Positions 34,335 through 42,564 of a DNA stretch of 64,000 nucleotides are shown piece after piece. Location of the stretch: the NCBI RefSeq assembly GCF_001426505.1, contig NZ_LMEV01000002.1, positions 160,023-224,022 of the forward strand, written 5' to 3'. Each line of letters opens with the position of its first letter. Position 1 is the stretch's first letter. The translations under genes and the position numbers were made by a program. The notes beneath the pieces are model-generated. The model saw nothing but the letters and a program-made list of their open reading frames with translations, searched no databases and was not told the origin of the DNA. Source of the stretch: Variovorax sp. Root473. Lineage in GTDB: Bacteria > Pseudomonadota > Gammaproteobacteria > Burkholderiales > Burkholderiaceae_C.

Positions 34335-35654
34335 TCAGAGCGTGCCGTAGCTGTGCAGGCCGCTCAGGAACATGTTCACGCCCAGGAAGGCGAAGGTGGT
34401 CACGGCCAGGCCGGCCAGCGCCCACCAGGCGGCGACGGTGCCGCGCAGGCCCTTCACGAGGCGCATGTGCAGCCAGGCCGCATAGTTGAGCCAGACGATC
34501 AGCGCCCAGGTTTCCTTCGGGTCCCAGCTCCAGTAGCCGCCCCAGGCATCGGCCGCCCACAGGGCGCCGAGCACGGTGGCGATGGTGAAGAAGGCGAAGC
34601 CGACGGTGATCGACTTGTACATGACGTCGTCGAGCACCTCGTTGGCCGGCAGGCGCGCCGCAATGCGCTTGCGCCCCAGCAGGATGCCCGCGGCGATCAG
34701 CGCCGAGATGCCCGCGTAGATCACCCAGTAGCTGCCGCCGGCTTCCTGCACGCGCTGGCGGAACGCCACCGGCACGAAGCACAGCGCCACGCCCAGCAGC
34801 CAGATCGGCGTGAGCTTGTACCAGCGGGTTTCGCTCGCCTGTTCCTTGATGAGGTAGGCGAAGGCGACCATGGCTGCGAGCGCGAAGGTGCCGTAGCCGA
34901 TGAAGTTGGCGGGCACGTGCAGCTTCATCCACCAGCTCTGCAGCGCAGGCACCAGCGGCTGGATTTCATGCGCCTCGCGCACGATCGTGTACCAGAGCAG
35001 GAAGCCGACCGCCGCGCTGACCACCAGCATCACAAAGGCGCCGAGCGCGCGCGTGTTGTAGCGCTCTTCGAAGTAGAGGTAGAACGCGGCCGTCAGCCAG
35101 CAGAACAGCACGAACACTTCGTACAGGTTGCTCACCGGGATGTGGCCGATGTCCGGGCCGAGCTGGTGGCTTTCGTACCAGCGCACCATGGTGCCGATCA
35201 GCGCCATGGTCACGGCCGCCCAGGCCAGGCGCGAGCCGATCAGGTCGAAGGTGTCGGCCTGCTGCTTGCCGGCCACAAAACCGATCCAGTAGAACAACGT
35301 GCTCATGAAGAACAGCACGCTCATCCAGAGGATGGCCGACTGGCTCGAGAGGAAGTACTTGAGCCAGAACACCGAGTCGGCGCGCGCCAGATCGCCCTGG
35401 TAGGAACTGATGGCCAGCAGCGAGGCCGCGGCCACCACCAGCGCCAACACCCTCAACGGACGCCAGAACCAGCAGATGCCGATGACCGAAACCAGCGCCG
35501 CCACCAGGATCGGCTTCTCGTAGCTGTCCATCGAGCCGGCATGGCGCATGAAGGCGAACGCGCCGCCGGCCAGCACCAGCGCCGCGAACACCCAGTCGAA
35601 CAGGTTGCGGCGGGAGAGCCAGCTTTCGTGGAGCGTGAGGGTCGTGGTGTTCAT
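34335..35654 (-). CDS. ccsB: System II cytochrome c biogenesis protein CcsB/ResC (CcsA family)
   Basis: This is the haem-handling membrane subunit of system II cytochrome c maturation; with ResB it delivers haem to apocytochromes at the periplasmic side. The 439-residue protein has many hydrophobic helices and the tryptophan-rich WWD motif WAADAWGGYWSWDPKETWAL near residue 350. Candidate haem His residues are in LWYTIVREAHE, KLHVPANFIGYG and YAAWLHMRL. The ATG at 35654 overlaps the resB stop by 4 bp; the frame upstream of it runs inside resB and is not coding. Naming (ccsA, ccsB, resC) differs between databases. Confidence 0.94.
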   Translation of the reverse strand: MNTTTLTLHESWLSRRNLFDWVFAALVLAGGAFAFMRHAGSMDSYEKPILVAALVSVIGICWFWRPLRVLALVVAAASLLAISSYQGDLARADSVFWLKYFLSSQSAILWMSVLFFMSTLFYWIGFVAGKQQADTFDLIGSRLAWAAVTMALIGTMVRWYESHQLGPDIGHIPVSNLYEVFVLFCWLTAAFYLYFEERYNTRALGAFVMLVVSAAVGFLLWYTIVREAHEIQPLVPALQSWWMKLHVPANFIGYGTFALAAMVAFAYLIKEQASETRWYKLTPIWLLGVALCFVPVAFRQRVQEAGGSYWVIYAGISALIAAGILLGRKRIAARLPANEVLDDVMYKSITVGFAFFTIATVLGALWAADAWGGYWSWDPKETWALIVWLNYAAWLHMRLVKGLRGTVAAWWALAGLAVTTFAFLGVNMFLSGLHSYGTL

Positions 35655-37846
35655 GGTGACGCCGGTTCTTCTTTCTTCAGGGCGAGCAGCTTGTCCTTCA
35701 GATGCTCGAATTCGCGATCGCTGTCCAGGGTCTTGCGGTTGACCGAGAACGCCATCGTGGCGACGGTTTCGCTGGTGTCGCGGCCGTCGTTGTCTCCAGA
35801 GCCGCCGCCGGGTGTCAGCCACACCCACAGGCGGCGCTCGCGCACGTACAGCATGGCAAAAATACCGATGATCAGCAACAGACACCCCAGATAGACGATG
35901 TTCTTGCCAGGGGCGCGCGCCACCTGGAAGACGCTGGCCTGCACCTGGGTGAAGTCAGTCATCATCATCGCGACCGGCGCCGGGTAGAAGTGCGCGTCGC
36001 TCAGGGCCAGCACGGCCTGCGTCAGGTAGCCCTGCGATTTCTCGTCGTTCGGCAGCGCAGCCAGGCCGGCGCTTTCGCGGCTCAGGTTGAGCACCTCGAA
36101 CAGCACGTCGTTGAGGATGCGCACCAGCACCGTGCCGGCGCGCTCGCGCTCGGCCTCGGGCACGTTGGCTTCCATGAACTCGGCAATCGCCTGCCAACCG
36201 CCCTGCGACGCCGCGTCGGCCCTGGCGCGCTCGGCGCCCGAGAACAGCGCCAGCGCACGGGCGGCCGACACGCGCAGCTGCTCGGCCATTTCGGGGCGCT
36301 TGGGGTCGGTCGCCTTGGCGATGTAGCGCTCGACGGCGCGCTCGCGCGTGGCGGCATCGCCCAGCGCGGTGCGCATGCGCACGAAGCCGTCCATCGAGCC
36401 CTGCTCGTCGGCCGGCACGCGCAGGTAGCGGAACGGCTCCTCGGGTTTTTCGCGCATGCCCAGCAGGAACACCGGCTGGCCGTCGCCGGCGTCGACCGGC
36501 ACCATGTAGTTCTGGTATTCCCGCGCCTGGCCCGCCGCATCGCGCAGCTTGTAGCCGATGCTCGGGCCGATGTTGCGCAGCACCTTGGGCTTGTTGGTCT
36601 TGTTGGCGGCGCCCAGGCGCGACTCGATGCCGTGGCGCAGGTCGACCTTGCGCACGTCGGCGCCGCTGCTCAACGCCCCGTTGGCGCCGCCATCGGCGAA
36701 GTTCTCGACGTTGATCACGCGCAGCGCGGCGTATTCCAGCGTGAGCTTGTCCTTGCCGTTGGTGATCTCGGTGCTCGGACCGCCGATGATGCCCTCGACC
36801 TCGAAGGGCTTGGCCGCGGCCGCCATCGGCACCGCCTTGAGCTTCACCGTGGAGCCGCCGTCGTCGAAGCTCGACTGGTAGATCTCCACGCCCTTGTAGC
36901 TGGCCGGATGGTTCACCTCGATGCGCGCGGGCACCTGCTCGCCGGTCTCGCGGTCGTGCAGCACCACCTCGCTGGCGAACAGCTTGGGCATGCCGGTCGA
37001 GTAGTAGTCGACGATGAACTTCTTCAGCTCGATGGTGAACGGCAGCTCCTGCAGCAGCACGCCGTCGGCCTGGTTCAGGATGGCCACGTTGCCGCGCCCG
37101 CCCTCGGGCACGAGGATGTTGCCGCGGAAAGTCGGGTTGGCGGTCGACAGGCGGTGCTCGGGCGCCACGTCGGCGATCATGCCGCCGCCCGTGAACACGC
37201 TCTTGCCGTTGAACCAGGTCTGGGCGCGCACCACCAGGTCGCCATCGAGCAGGCCGCCGATGCACACCAGCACGATGGCGCTGTGGGCTGCGATGTAGCC
37301 CAGCTTGTGGGCGCCGCCGGCGCGCGCCGCGACCATCCAGCCGGCCGCGGCCTTGCCGTCGGCGCTGGCGTTGCGCTGCTGCAGCTTGACCTTCCAGCCG
37401 CCGCTCACGAGCAGCTGGCCGATGCGGTTGGCCGCCATGTCGGGCGTTTCCGTCAGGCGGTTCTCGGCACGCTGGCCGAAGGCCTTGAGGCTCTGCGCGC
37501 GGATGTCTTCCTTGAGGGTGCGCAGGTCGATCAGGATGCGCGGCGTGTTGCGCGCGACACACAGCGACGTGCTGATCACCAGGAACAGCAGGATCAGCAG
37601 GAACCACCAGGCGCTGTAGACCGAATCGAGCCGGGCCGCGCGGAACAGCTCGGCCCAGAAGGGCCCGAACTGGTTGATGTAGTTGTTGATCGGCTCATGC
37701 TGCTTGAGCACGGTGCCGATGATCGAGGCGATGCAGATGACCGTGAGCAGCGCGATCGCGAAGCGCATCGACGACAGCAGCTCCACCGCGGCGCGAAGCA
37801 GCTGCGGGCCGCGATGCACGCGAAGGCCATGGGTGGAAACGGTCAT
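35651..37846 (-). CDS. resB: Cytochrome c biogenesis protein ResB (Ccs1)
   Basis: ResB partners CcsB/ResC in the system II cytochrome c synthase. The 731-residue protein starts with LLRAAVELLSSMRFAIALLTVICIASIIGT, characteristic of the family, followed by further membrane helices (AWWFLLILLFLVISTSLCVARN, GYIAAHSAIVLVCIGGLLDG), a large periplasmic domain (about 230-640) and a last helix (NIVYLGCLLLIIGIFAMLYV). HKLGYIAAHS contains a likely haem His. It lies 120 bp after the cytochrome c4 gene, beyond a terminator, so it probably has its own promoter. Confidence 0.95.
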   Translation of the reverse strand: MTVSTHGLRVHRGPQLLRAAVELLSSMRFAIALLTVICIASIIGTVLKQHEPINNYINQFGPFWAELFRAARLDSVYSAWWFLLILLFLVISTSLCVARNTPRILIDLRTLKEDIRAQSLKAFGQRAENRLTETPDMAANRIGQLLVSGGWKVKLQQRNASADGKAAAGWMVAARAGGAHKLGYIAAHSAIVLVCIGGLLDGDLVVRAQTWFNGKSVFTGGGMIADVAPEHRLSTANPTFRGNILVPEGGRGNVAILNQADGVLLQELPFTIELKKFIVDYYSTGMPKLFASEVVLHDRETGEQVPARIEVNHPASYKGVEIYQSSFDDGGSTVKLKAVPMAAAAKPFEVEGIIGGPSTEITNGKDKLTLEYAALRVINVENFADGGANGALSSGADVRKVDLRHGIESRLGAANKTNKPKVLRNIGPSIGYKLRDAAGQAREYQNYMVPVDAGDGQPVFLLGMREKPEEPFRYLRVPADEQGSMDGFVRMRTALGDAATRERAVERYIAKATDPKRPEMAEQLRVSAARALALFSGAERARADAASQGGWQAIAEFMEANVPEAERERAGTVLVRILNDVLFEVLNLSRESAGLAALPNDEKSQGYLTQAVLALSDAHFYPAPVAMMMTDFTQVQASVFQVARAPGKNIVYLGCLLLIIGIFAMLYVRERRLWVWLTPGGGSGDNDGRDTSETVATMAFSVNRKTLDSDREFEHLKDKLLALKKEEPASP

Positions 37847-37868
37847 CGGAAGGGAGCCAGGAAAGGGG

Positions 37869-37913
37869 AAAAAACAAAAGGGCGGGCCATCCTGCTGGAT
37901 CGGCCCGCCCTTT
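37869..37913 (-). terminator. Intrinsic terminator after the cytochrome c4 gene
   Basis: AAAGGGCGGGCC (37877-37888) pairs perfectly with GGCCCGCCCTTT (37902-37913), a 12-bp stem around 13 bases whose ATC and GAT ends could pair further. On the minus strand the stem is followed by a T-rich tract (TTTTGTTTTTT), so it terminates the cytochrome transcript just before resB. Confidence 0.88.
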
Positions 37914-37966
37914 GTTTGGGATTTTTATCGGCGGTTAGTTCACGCTGAAAAGCGCGACAGCGGAGA

Positions 37967-38638
37967 TCAGCGCAGGCCGGCGATGTAGTCGGCGACGGCC
38001 TTGATTTCGCGGTCGTTGAGCTTGGCGGCCACGCCGTTCATGGGCGCGCTGTTCAGGCGGACGTTGTCGCGGAAGGCCACGAGCTGGGCCACGGTGTAGT
38101 CGGCGTGCTGGCCGCCCAGGCGCGGGTACTGGGCCGGCAGGCCGGCACCGTTCGGGCTGTGGCAGCCGGCGCAGGCGGGGATCTGGCGATCGCCGATGCC
38201 GCCGCGGTAGATCTTCTCGCCGAGGGCGACCGTGTCCTTCTCCTTCGAGAAGCCCGGCTTGATCTTCTTGGAGCCGACGAACCAGGCGATGTTGCGCATG
38301 TCTTCTTCGGACAGCGCCGAGGCCAGCGGCTTCATGATCGCGCTCTTGCGCTTGCCGGACTTGAAGTCCTGCAGCTGCTTGAGGATGTATTCGGGGTGTT
38401 GTTGCGCCAGCTTGGGGTTGGCTGCGATCGCCGAGTTGCCATCGGCGTTGTGGCACGAAGCACAACTCTGGCTGTTGGCCGGCGTCGCGTTGAACAGCGT
38501 ATCGCCCTTGGCGGGATCGGGCTTGGCCGGCTTGGCGGCCGCCGCTGCAGGGGCGGCGGCATGCTCATCGGCTGCAAAACTCGCGCTGGTTGCGACGCCC
38601 ATGAGGGCTGCAAGCAGAATATTGGCAAACAACTTCAT
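37967..38638 (-). CDS. Dihaem cytochrome c4
   Basis: A periplasmic two-haem electron carrier, likely feeding a terminal oxidase. The 223-residue precursor has a Sec signal (LFANILLAALMGVATSASFA, cleavage near residue 22) and an Ala/Pro/Lys linker. Haem motifs are CASCH (59-63) and CAGCH (156-160); the Met ligands are probably in SAIMKPLA and NSAPMNGVA. The two halves are internally similar (GNSAIAANPKLAQQHPEYILKQL and AGLPAQYPRLGGQHADYTVAQL). I start at the ATG at 38638. It lies beside its own maturation genes and is divergent from engB. Confidence 0.93.
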   Translation of the reverse strand: MKLFANILLAALMGVATSASFAADEHAAAPAAAAAKPAKPDPAKGDTLFNATPANSQSCASCHNADGNSAIAANPKLAQQHPEYILKQLQDFKSGKRKSAIMKPLASALSEEDMRNIAWFVGSKKIKPGFSKEKDTVALGEKIYRGGIGDRQIPACAGCHSPNGAGLPAQYPRLGGQHADYTVAQLVAFRDNVRLNSAPMNGVAAKLNDREIKAVADYIAGLR

Positions 38639-38678
38639 ATCGGGGGCTTCGAATTTATGGCGCAAAACCCCGCGATTC

Positions 38679-38684
38679 TACAAT
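38679..38684 (+). promoter_or_regulatory. Possible -10 of engB
   Basis: TACAAT lies 25 bases before the engB ATG in the 71-bp gap between the divergent cytochrome and engB genes. No good -35 is visible. Confidence 0.35.
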
Positions 38685-38709
38685 GGCGCCCCGTTCCGAA
38701 AGCCCATAG

Positions 38710-39456
38710 ATGACTTCCCCGCGCGCCAAGTCCGCCGCTTATCCTCCCCGCGCGGCCCCTGCCGCGGACCCGCAGGTCGCTGAACGCGAGCGCGTGGCAC
38801 TGGGTTGGCTTCACACCGCCCACTTCCTGACCAGCGCTCCGCAGCTGGAACACCTGCCCCCGGTCGATCTGCCCGAGATCGCTTTTGTCGGCCGCTCCAA
38901 CGCCGGCAAATCGACCGCCATCAACACCCTGACGCAGCAGACGCGCCTGGCCTTCGCCTCGAAGACGCCGGGCCGCACGCAGCACATCAACCTGTTCGGC
39001 ATTGGCAAGCAGAAGGTCGACGACGCCGTGCTGGCCGACCTGCCCGGCTATGGCTACGCGGCCGTGCCGAAGGAAGCCAAGCTGCGCTGGCAGCGCGTGA
39101 TGGGTAACTACCTCATGACGCGCGAAAGCCTGCGCGGGGTTGTCCTGATGTGCGATCCGCGCCACGGTCTGACCGAACTCGACGAAATCCTGCTCGACGT
39201 GATCCGTCCGCGTGTGCAGCAAGGTCTCAAGTTCCTGATCCTGCTGACCAAGTCGGACAAGCTCACGCGCAGCGAAGCCGCCAAGGTGCTGTCGATTACG
39301 CGACTGAACGCCGGCGGCGGCGAGGTCAAACTGTTCTCGGCCCTGAAGAAGCAAGGGGTCGGCGAGGCCGCCGAGCTGCTGTGGCGCTGGGTGCATCCCG
39401 ACGACGCTGCCGCGGCACCGACGCCCCCTGAGCCGCCACCGGCCGAAGACGCCTGA
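38710..39456 (+). CDS. engB: Ribosome-biogenesis GTPase EngB (YsxC/YihA)
   Basis: EngB is an essential GTPase in large-subunit assembly. The 248-residue protein has a G1 loop GRSNAGKST (61-69), G2 in the FASKTPGRTQHINLF region, G3 DLPGYG and G4 LTKSD. It is longer than the ~200-residue average because of an N-terminal ~45-residue extension and a Pro/Ala-rich C-terminal tail, both usual in this group. The divergent arrangement with a cytochrome c4 gene is conserved in betaproteobacteria. Confidence 0.95.
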   Translation: MTSPRAKSAAYPPRAAPAADPQVAERERVALGWLHTAHFLTSAPQLEHLPPVDLPEIAFVGRSNAGKSTAINTLTQQTRLAFASKTPGRTQHINLFGIGKQKVDDAVLADLPGYGYAAVPKEAKLRWQRVMGNYLMTRESLRGVVLMCDPRHGLTELDEILLDVIRPRVQQGLKFLILLTKSDKLTRSEAAKVLSITRLNAGGGEVKLFSALKKQGVGEAAELLWRWVHPDDAAAAPTPPEPPPAEDA

Positions 39457-39546
39457 TGCGCTAGAGGAACCGGCTGCATCGAGCGCCTCGCCTGCGAAGT
39501 TCACTATCAAAAGAATAGCGACAGTCAACCCAAGGAGACACGAAGC

Positions 39547-40458
39547 ATGATCGAGACCTTCCAACGCAGCCTGCCCAACGGCACCACCCTGAGCTGCCGC
39601 GCCGCCGGCAAGCCGGGCCGGCCGCTGATGGTGTTCCTGCACGGCTTTCCCGAGGCCGCGTTCATCTGGGACGAGCTGCTCGCCTATTTCTCGGACCCGG
39701 CCCACGGCGGCTACCGCTGCGTGGCGCCCAACCTGCGCGGCTTCGAGAAGTCCAGCGCCCCCAAGGAAGTGGCCGACTACAAGGCCCACCTGCTGATCCA
39801 GGACATCCAGCAGCTCGTCGCCACCGAGAGCGCCGACGGCACGATGGCCGCGCTGGTCGCCCACGACTGGGGCGGCGCCTTCGCCTGGGGCTACGCCAAC
39901 GCCTTCCCGCAGCAGGTCGGCAAGCTGGTCATCATCAATTCACCGCATCCGGGCACCTTCACGCGCGAGCTGCGCAACAACCCGGCGCAGCAGCAGGCCA
40001 GCGCGTACATGAACTTCCTGGCGCGCCCCGACGCCGAAGCCCTGCTCGCGGCCGACGACTTCAAGCGCATGTGGCCCTTCTTCCTGCTGATGAAGGCCGG
40101 CCCCGACGGCTTTGGCTGGCTCACCGAAGAAGTGAAGCAGCAGTACCGCGAAGTCTGGAGCGCGGGCCTGACCGGCGCCTGCAACCTGTACCGCGTGACG
40201 CCGATGAAGCCGCCGATGCCGGGGCAGACCATCGACGGCATTCCGGTGCTGCCGCGCGAACGCCTCACGGTGAATGTGCCGACCTTCGTGTTCTGGGCGC
40301 TCGACGACGCAGCACTGCTGCCGGGCCTGCTCGATGGGCTCGAAGACTACGTGCCCCAGCTCGAGGTCAAGAAGGTGCCGAACGCCACCCACTGGATCGT
40401 GCACGAGCAGCCGCAGCTGGTCGCGCGCGAAATCGAAGGCTTCCTGGCCCGCAATTGA
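39547..40458 (+). CDS. Alpha/beta hydrolase, epoxide-hydrolase-like
   Basis: A 303-residue cytoplasmic hydrolase with the order of motifs of soluble epoxide hydrolases: oxyanion-hole HGFPE (His 32), NLRGFEKS, and the nucleophile elbow VAHDWGGAFAW with Asp 107, which rules out an esterase with a Ser nucleophile. The catalytic His is expected in NATHWIVHEQ near the C-terminus. Haloalkane or fluoroacetate dehalogenases share the Asp nucleophile, so epoxide hydrolase is the likelier but not the only reading. AAGGAG lies upstream of the ATG. It stands alone after engB; substrate unknown. Confidence 0.85.
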   Translation: MIETFQRSLPNGTTLSCRAAGKPGRPLMVFLHGFPEAAFIWDELLAYFSDPAHGGYRCVAPNLRGFEKSSAPKEVADYKAHLLIQDIQQLVATESADGTMAALVAHDWGGAFAWGYANAFPQQVGKLVIINSPHPGTFTRELRNNPAQQQASAYMNFLARPDAEALLAADDFKRMWPFFLLMKAGPDGFGWLTEEVKQQYREVWSAGLTGACNLYRVTPMKPPMPGQTIDGIPVLPRERLTVNVPTFVFWALDDAALLPGLLDGLEDYVPQLEVKKVPNATHWIVHEQPQLVAREIEGFLARN

Positions 40459-40469
40459 GGCGGCCGCCG

Positions 40470-40535
40470 CCGGGCCGCTCCAAGGCGGGCCGCGCCTCCC
40501 CCTCGGGGAGTGGAGTTACACGCAGCGAAGCGAAG
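40470..40535. repeat. GC-rich intergenic repeat of Comamonadaceae type (candidate)
   Basis: The gap contains GGGCCGCTCC, AAGGCGGGCC, a CTCCCC/GGGGAG hairpin with a 3-base loop, then ACGCAGCGAAGCGAAGTG. I recall blocks like this scattered between genes in Variovorax and Acidovorax; I see only this copy here, so the claim rests on memory rather than on the window. Confidence 0.4.
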
Positions 40536-40537
40536 TG

Positions 40538-40556
40538 AAAAGCCGGGGGGCTTTCA
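40538..40556 (-). terminator. Possible terminator of the acyltransferase pair
   Basis: AAAGCC (40539-40544) and GGCTTT (40549-40554) form a stem with a GGGG loop. On the minus strand the stem runs into TTTT. It overlaps the stop codon of the acyltransferase, and lies between convergent genes. Confidence 0.4.
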
Positions 40557-41438
40557 ATAAATCGGAGGCTCGCCCTCGGGGCGGGTCTTGAAGCGCCGGT
40601 GTACCCAGTAGTACTGGGACGGCATCGTGTCGATGTAGCCCTGCAGGCGCTCGTTCATGAGCGCCGTGTCGGCCTCGACGTCGTCGGTCGGGAAGTTCTG
40701 CCACGCCGGCAGCACCCGGATCTCGTAGCCGCCGGGCGTGAGCTTCGCCACGACCGGCACCACCTTGGCCTTGCCCAGTCGCGCGAAGCGCGACAGCGAC
40801 GGCACGGTGGCCGCCTGCACGCCGTAGAACGGCACGAAGATGGTCTGGTCGCGCCCGAAATCCATGTCGGGCAACAGGTACAGCAGGCCGCCTTTGCGCA
40901 GTCCCGAGAGGATGGGTTTGATGCCGTCGACGCGGTTGAGTGCCGCCACGTCGCCGAAGCGCGTGCGGCCTTCGCGGATCCAGGCGTCGACCATCGGGTC
41001 GCGCTGGGTCGTGTAGATCGTGGCCGAGGGGCGCGCCGTGTGCATGGTGAGCGCCGTGGCTGCGGCATCGAGCCCGTAGAAGTGCGGCGCGAACAGGATC
41101 ATCGGCGCATCGCCCTCGGCGATCTCGCGGATTTCCGGCGCCGAGCCAACGATCTTCAGCCGGCTCTTCACCACCTGTTCGGGCGCATGCCAGAGCCAGC
41201 TGCGGTCCAGCCACGACTGCGCAACGAAGACGAAGGTCTCGCGCGCGATGGCGCGGCGCTCGGCCTGCGATTTTTCGGGGAAGCACAGGGCCAGGTTGCG
41301 GTCGACCACGCGCCGCCGCGGCACGGCGATGGTGTGCAGCAAACGGCCAAGGGCCCTGCTGAAGCCGCGCACGAGCGGCAGGGGCATCGGTGCCAGCACC
41401 CGCATGAAGCCGATGCCGAGTCGGGAGCTCAGGCTCAT
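40554..41438 (-). CDS. LpxL/HtrB-family lysophospholipid acyltransferase (first copy)
   Basis: A 294-residue inner-membrane acyltransferase of the LpxL/LpxM (HtrB/MsbB) family, which adds secondary acyl chains to lipid A. The catalytic HX4D motif is His 119 to Asp 124 in APHFYGLDAA. Other family marks: RVVDRNLALCFPEKS near residue 50, IYTTQRDPMVDAWI, and GGLLYLLPDMDFG with the C-terminal YYWVHRRFKTRPEGE. ATG at 41438 overlaps the neighbouring paralogue by 4 bp. The closer fit to LpxL motifs (RNLALCFPE, WVHRRFKTRP) suggests the first secondary acylation, but chain and site are not predictable. Confidence 0.9.
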   Translation of the reverse strand: MSLSSRLGIGFMRVLAPMPLPLVRGFSRALGRLLHTIAVPRRRVVDRNLALCFPEKSQAERRAIARETFVFVAQSWLDRSWLWHAPEQVVKSRLKIVGSAPEIREIAEGDAPMILFAPHFYGLDAAATALTMHTARPSATIYTTQRDPMVDAWIREGRTRFGDVAALNRVDGIKPILSGLRKGGLLYLLPDMDFGRDQTIFVPFYGVQAATVPSLSRFARLGKAKVVPVVAKLTPGGYEIRVLPAWQNFPTDDVEADTALMNERLQGYIDTMPSQYYWVHRRFKTRPEGEPPIY

Positions 41439-42331
41439 GGCGCAGCCCCTCCGGCAGCAGCCACCACCGCCGGCTCGCCGCGCGGCTCCTTGTAGCGCGC
41501 GTAGTCCCAGACGTACTGGCCCGGCAGGCTGTGGATGAGGCGGCCGATGCCATCGTTCATGGCAGCAGCAGCGTCTTCGATGGACGCATGGGGGTCGGTG
41601 AGCGCGGTGCCGACGATCGGCTCGAAGCGGATCACGTAGCCCGCGCCGCGCGGCAGGCGCTCGCACACGCTGAGGAAGCAGGCGGCGCCGGTCTGTTGGG
41701 CCAAACGGGGAAGCAGGGTCATGGTGTACGCGGGGCGGCCGAGGAAAGGCGCCCACACGCCCTGCCCCAGCGGCGGCACCTGGTCGGGCAGGATGCCGGT
41801 GTAGCCGCCGCTGCGCAGCGTGCGGATCAGGCCGCGCACGCCGGTGTTGTTGGTCGGCAGGGTCTGCAGGCCGGGCCGGTCGCGCGAGCCCGCGGCGATC
41901 AGGTCGGCCATCCATTTCTTGCGCGCCGGGCGGAACAGCGCGGTGATTGGCCCGAAGGTCTCCAGGAAGCGCTCGCCGATGGCCTGGCCGCACATTTCCC
42001 AACTGCCCAGGTGCGGCGCCACCAGGATCACGCCCTTCTTCGCGCGCATGGCGGTCTCGAACGCCTCGACGCCTTCCCAGCGCACCACGCGCGTCAGCAC
42101 GCTCTCGCCTTGCGGGCGCAGCCACAGCCAGGGCAACTCGGACGCCATGTGGCCGGCGGCAGCGATGGCGGGGCGGTACTGCGCGGGCGAGAGGCCGGCG
42201 CTCTCGGCGTTGGCCTTGAAGCGGCGGCGGTAGTCCGGCGCGCACCACCAGACCAGCCATCCCAGCAAGGCACCGAGCCGATGCATCAACGGCATCGGCA
42301 CGCGGGCAAGCAGGCGGAACAGGGTGATCAT
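41435..42331 (-). CDS. LpxL/HtrB-family lysophospholipid acyltransferase (second copy)
   Basis: A 298-residue paralogue of the downstream gene. Its catalytic motif is HX4E: His 107 to Glu 112 in APHLGSWEM, the form common in lipid A acyltransferases. RRRFKANAESAGLS and GVRGLIRTLRSGGYTGILPDQ are family regions; the end QYVWDYARYKEPRG differs from the first copy (WVHRRFKTRP). The N-terminus ITLFRLLARVPMPLMHRLGALLGWLVWW is a membrane anchor. It is first in the two-gene operon and divergent from metK. Confidence 0.9.
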   Translation of the reverse strand: MITLFRLLARVPMPLMHRLGALLGWLVWWCAPDYRRRFKANAESAGLSPAQYRPAIAAAGHMASELPWLWLRPQGESVLTRVVRWEGVEAFETAMRAKKGVILVAPHLGSWEMCGQAIGERFLETFGPITALFRPARKKWMADLIAAGSRDRPGLQTLPTNNTGVRGLIRTLRSGGYTGILPDQVPPLGQGVWAPFLGRPAYTMTLLPRLAQQTGAACFLSVCERLPRGAGYVIRFEPIVGTALTDPHASIEDAAAAMNDGIGRLIHSLPGQYVWDYARYKEPRGEPAVVAAAGGAAP

Positions 42332-42403
42332 TGAACGGGGAGGGAGGCAGAGTCAGGGAGCGTCAAAAGGCGCAGGCGCGCGCATGGTATTGCGCGGCTC
42401 GAA

Positions 42404-42409
42404 TAGAAT
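42404..42409 (+). promoter_or_regulatory. Possible -10 of metK
   Basis: TAGAAT lies 155 bases before the metK GTG. A start near 42416 would put the first leader hairpin at the very 5' end of the RNA. The -35 region is poor. Confidence 0.35.
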
Positions 42410-42415
42410 GCAAAT

Positions 42416-42556
42416 TGTCGCCGAGTTACGGAACAACTTGCAGGGCGACACCCACAAGCGCGCAGGCGATTGTGTCCCGTCGATACCTCGACATCTGCTA
42501 AAGCGTTCGCCAGGGCTCCGCAGAGTTGGCAACGCGCCAATTGCAACTTCAAGGAG
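42416..42556 (+). promoter_or_regulatory. Structured metK 5' leader, possible ribosome-site control
   Basis: Three potential hairpins are visible: TGTCGCC/GGCGACA (42416-42422 with 42444-42450, inner AGTT/AACT), GTCGA/TCGAC (42479-42483 with 42488-42492), and TTGGC/GCCAA (42526-42530 with 42536-42540). An alternative fold pairs CTCC (42516-42519) with the Shine-Dalgarno GGAG (42553-42556) and GAGTTG (42523-42528) with CAACTT (42544-42549). The last two folds exclude each other. No known SAM or SAH riboswitch motif was recognised. Function is inference. Confidence 0.4.
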
Positions 42557-42564
42557 TGACCACA

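Noticed and set aside
35702-37948. 748-codon plus-strand frame opposite resB
   Set aside because: Antisense shadow of resB; composition is His/Arg/Ala-rich with no domain.
42500-42564. SAH or SAM riboswitch upstream of metK
   Set aside because: GCCAGGGCTCC is faintly like the SAH riboswitch 3' part, but the conserved GAGGAGCGCTGC segment is absent.
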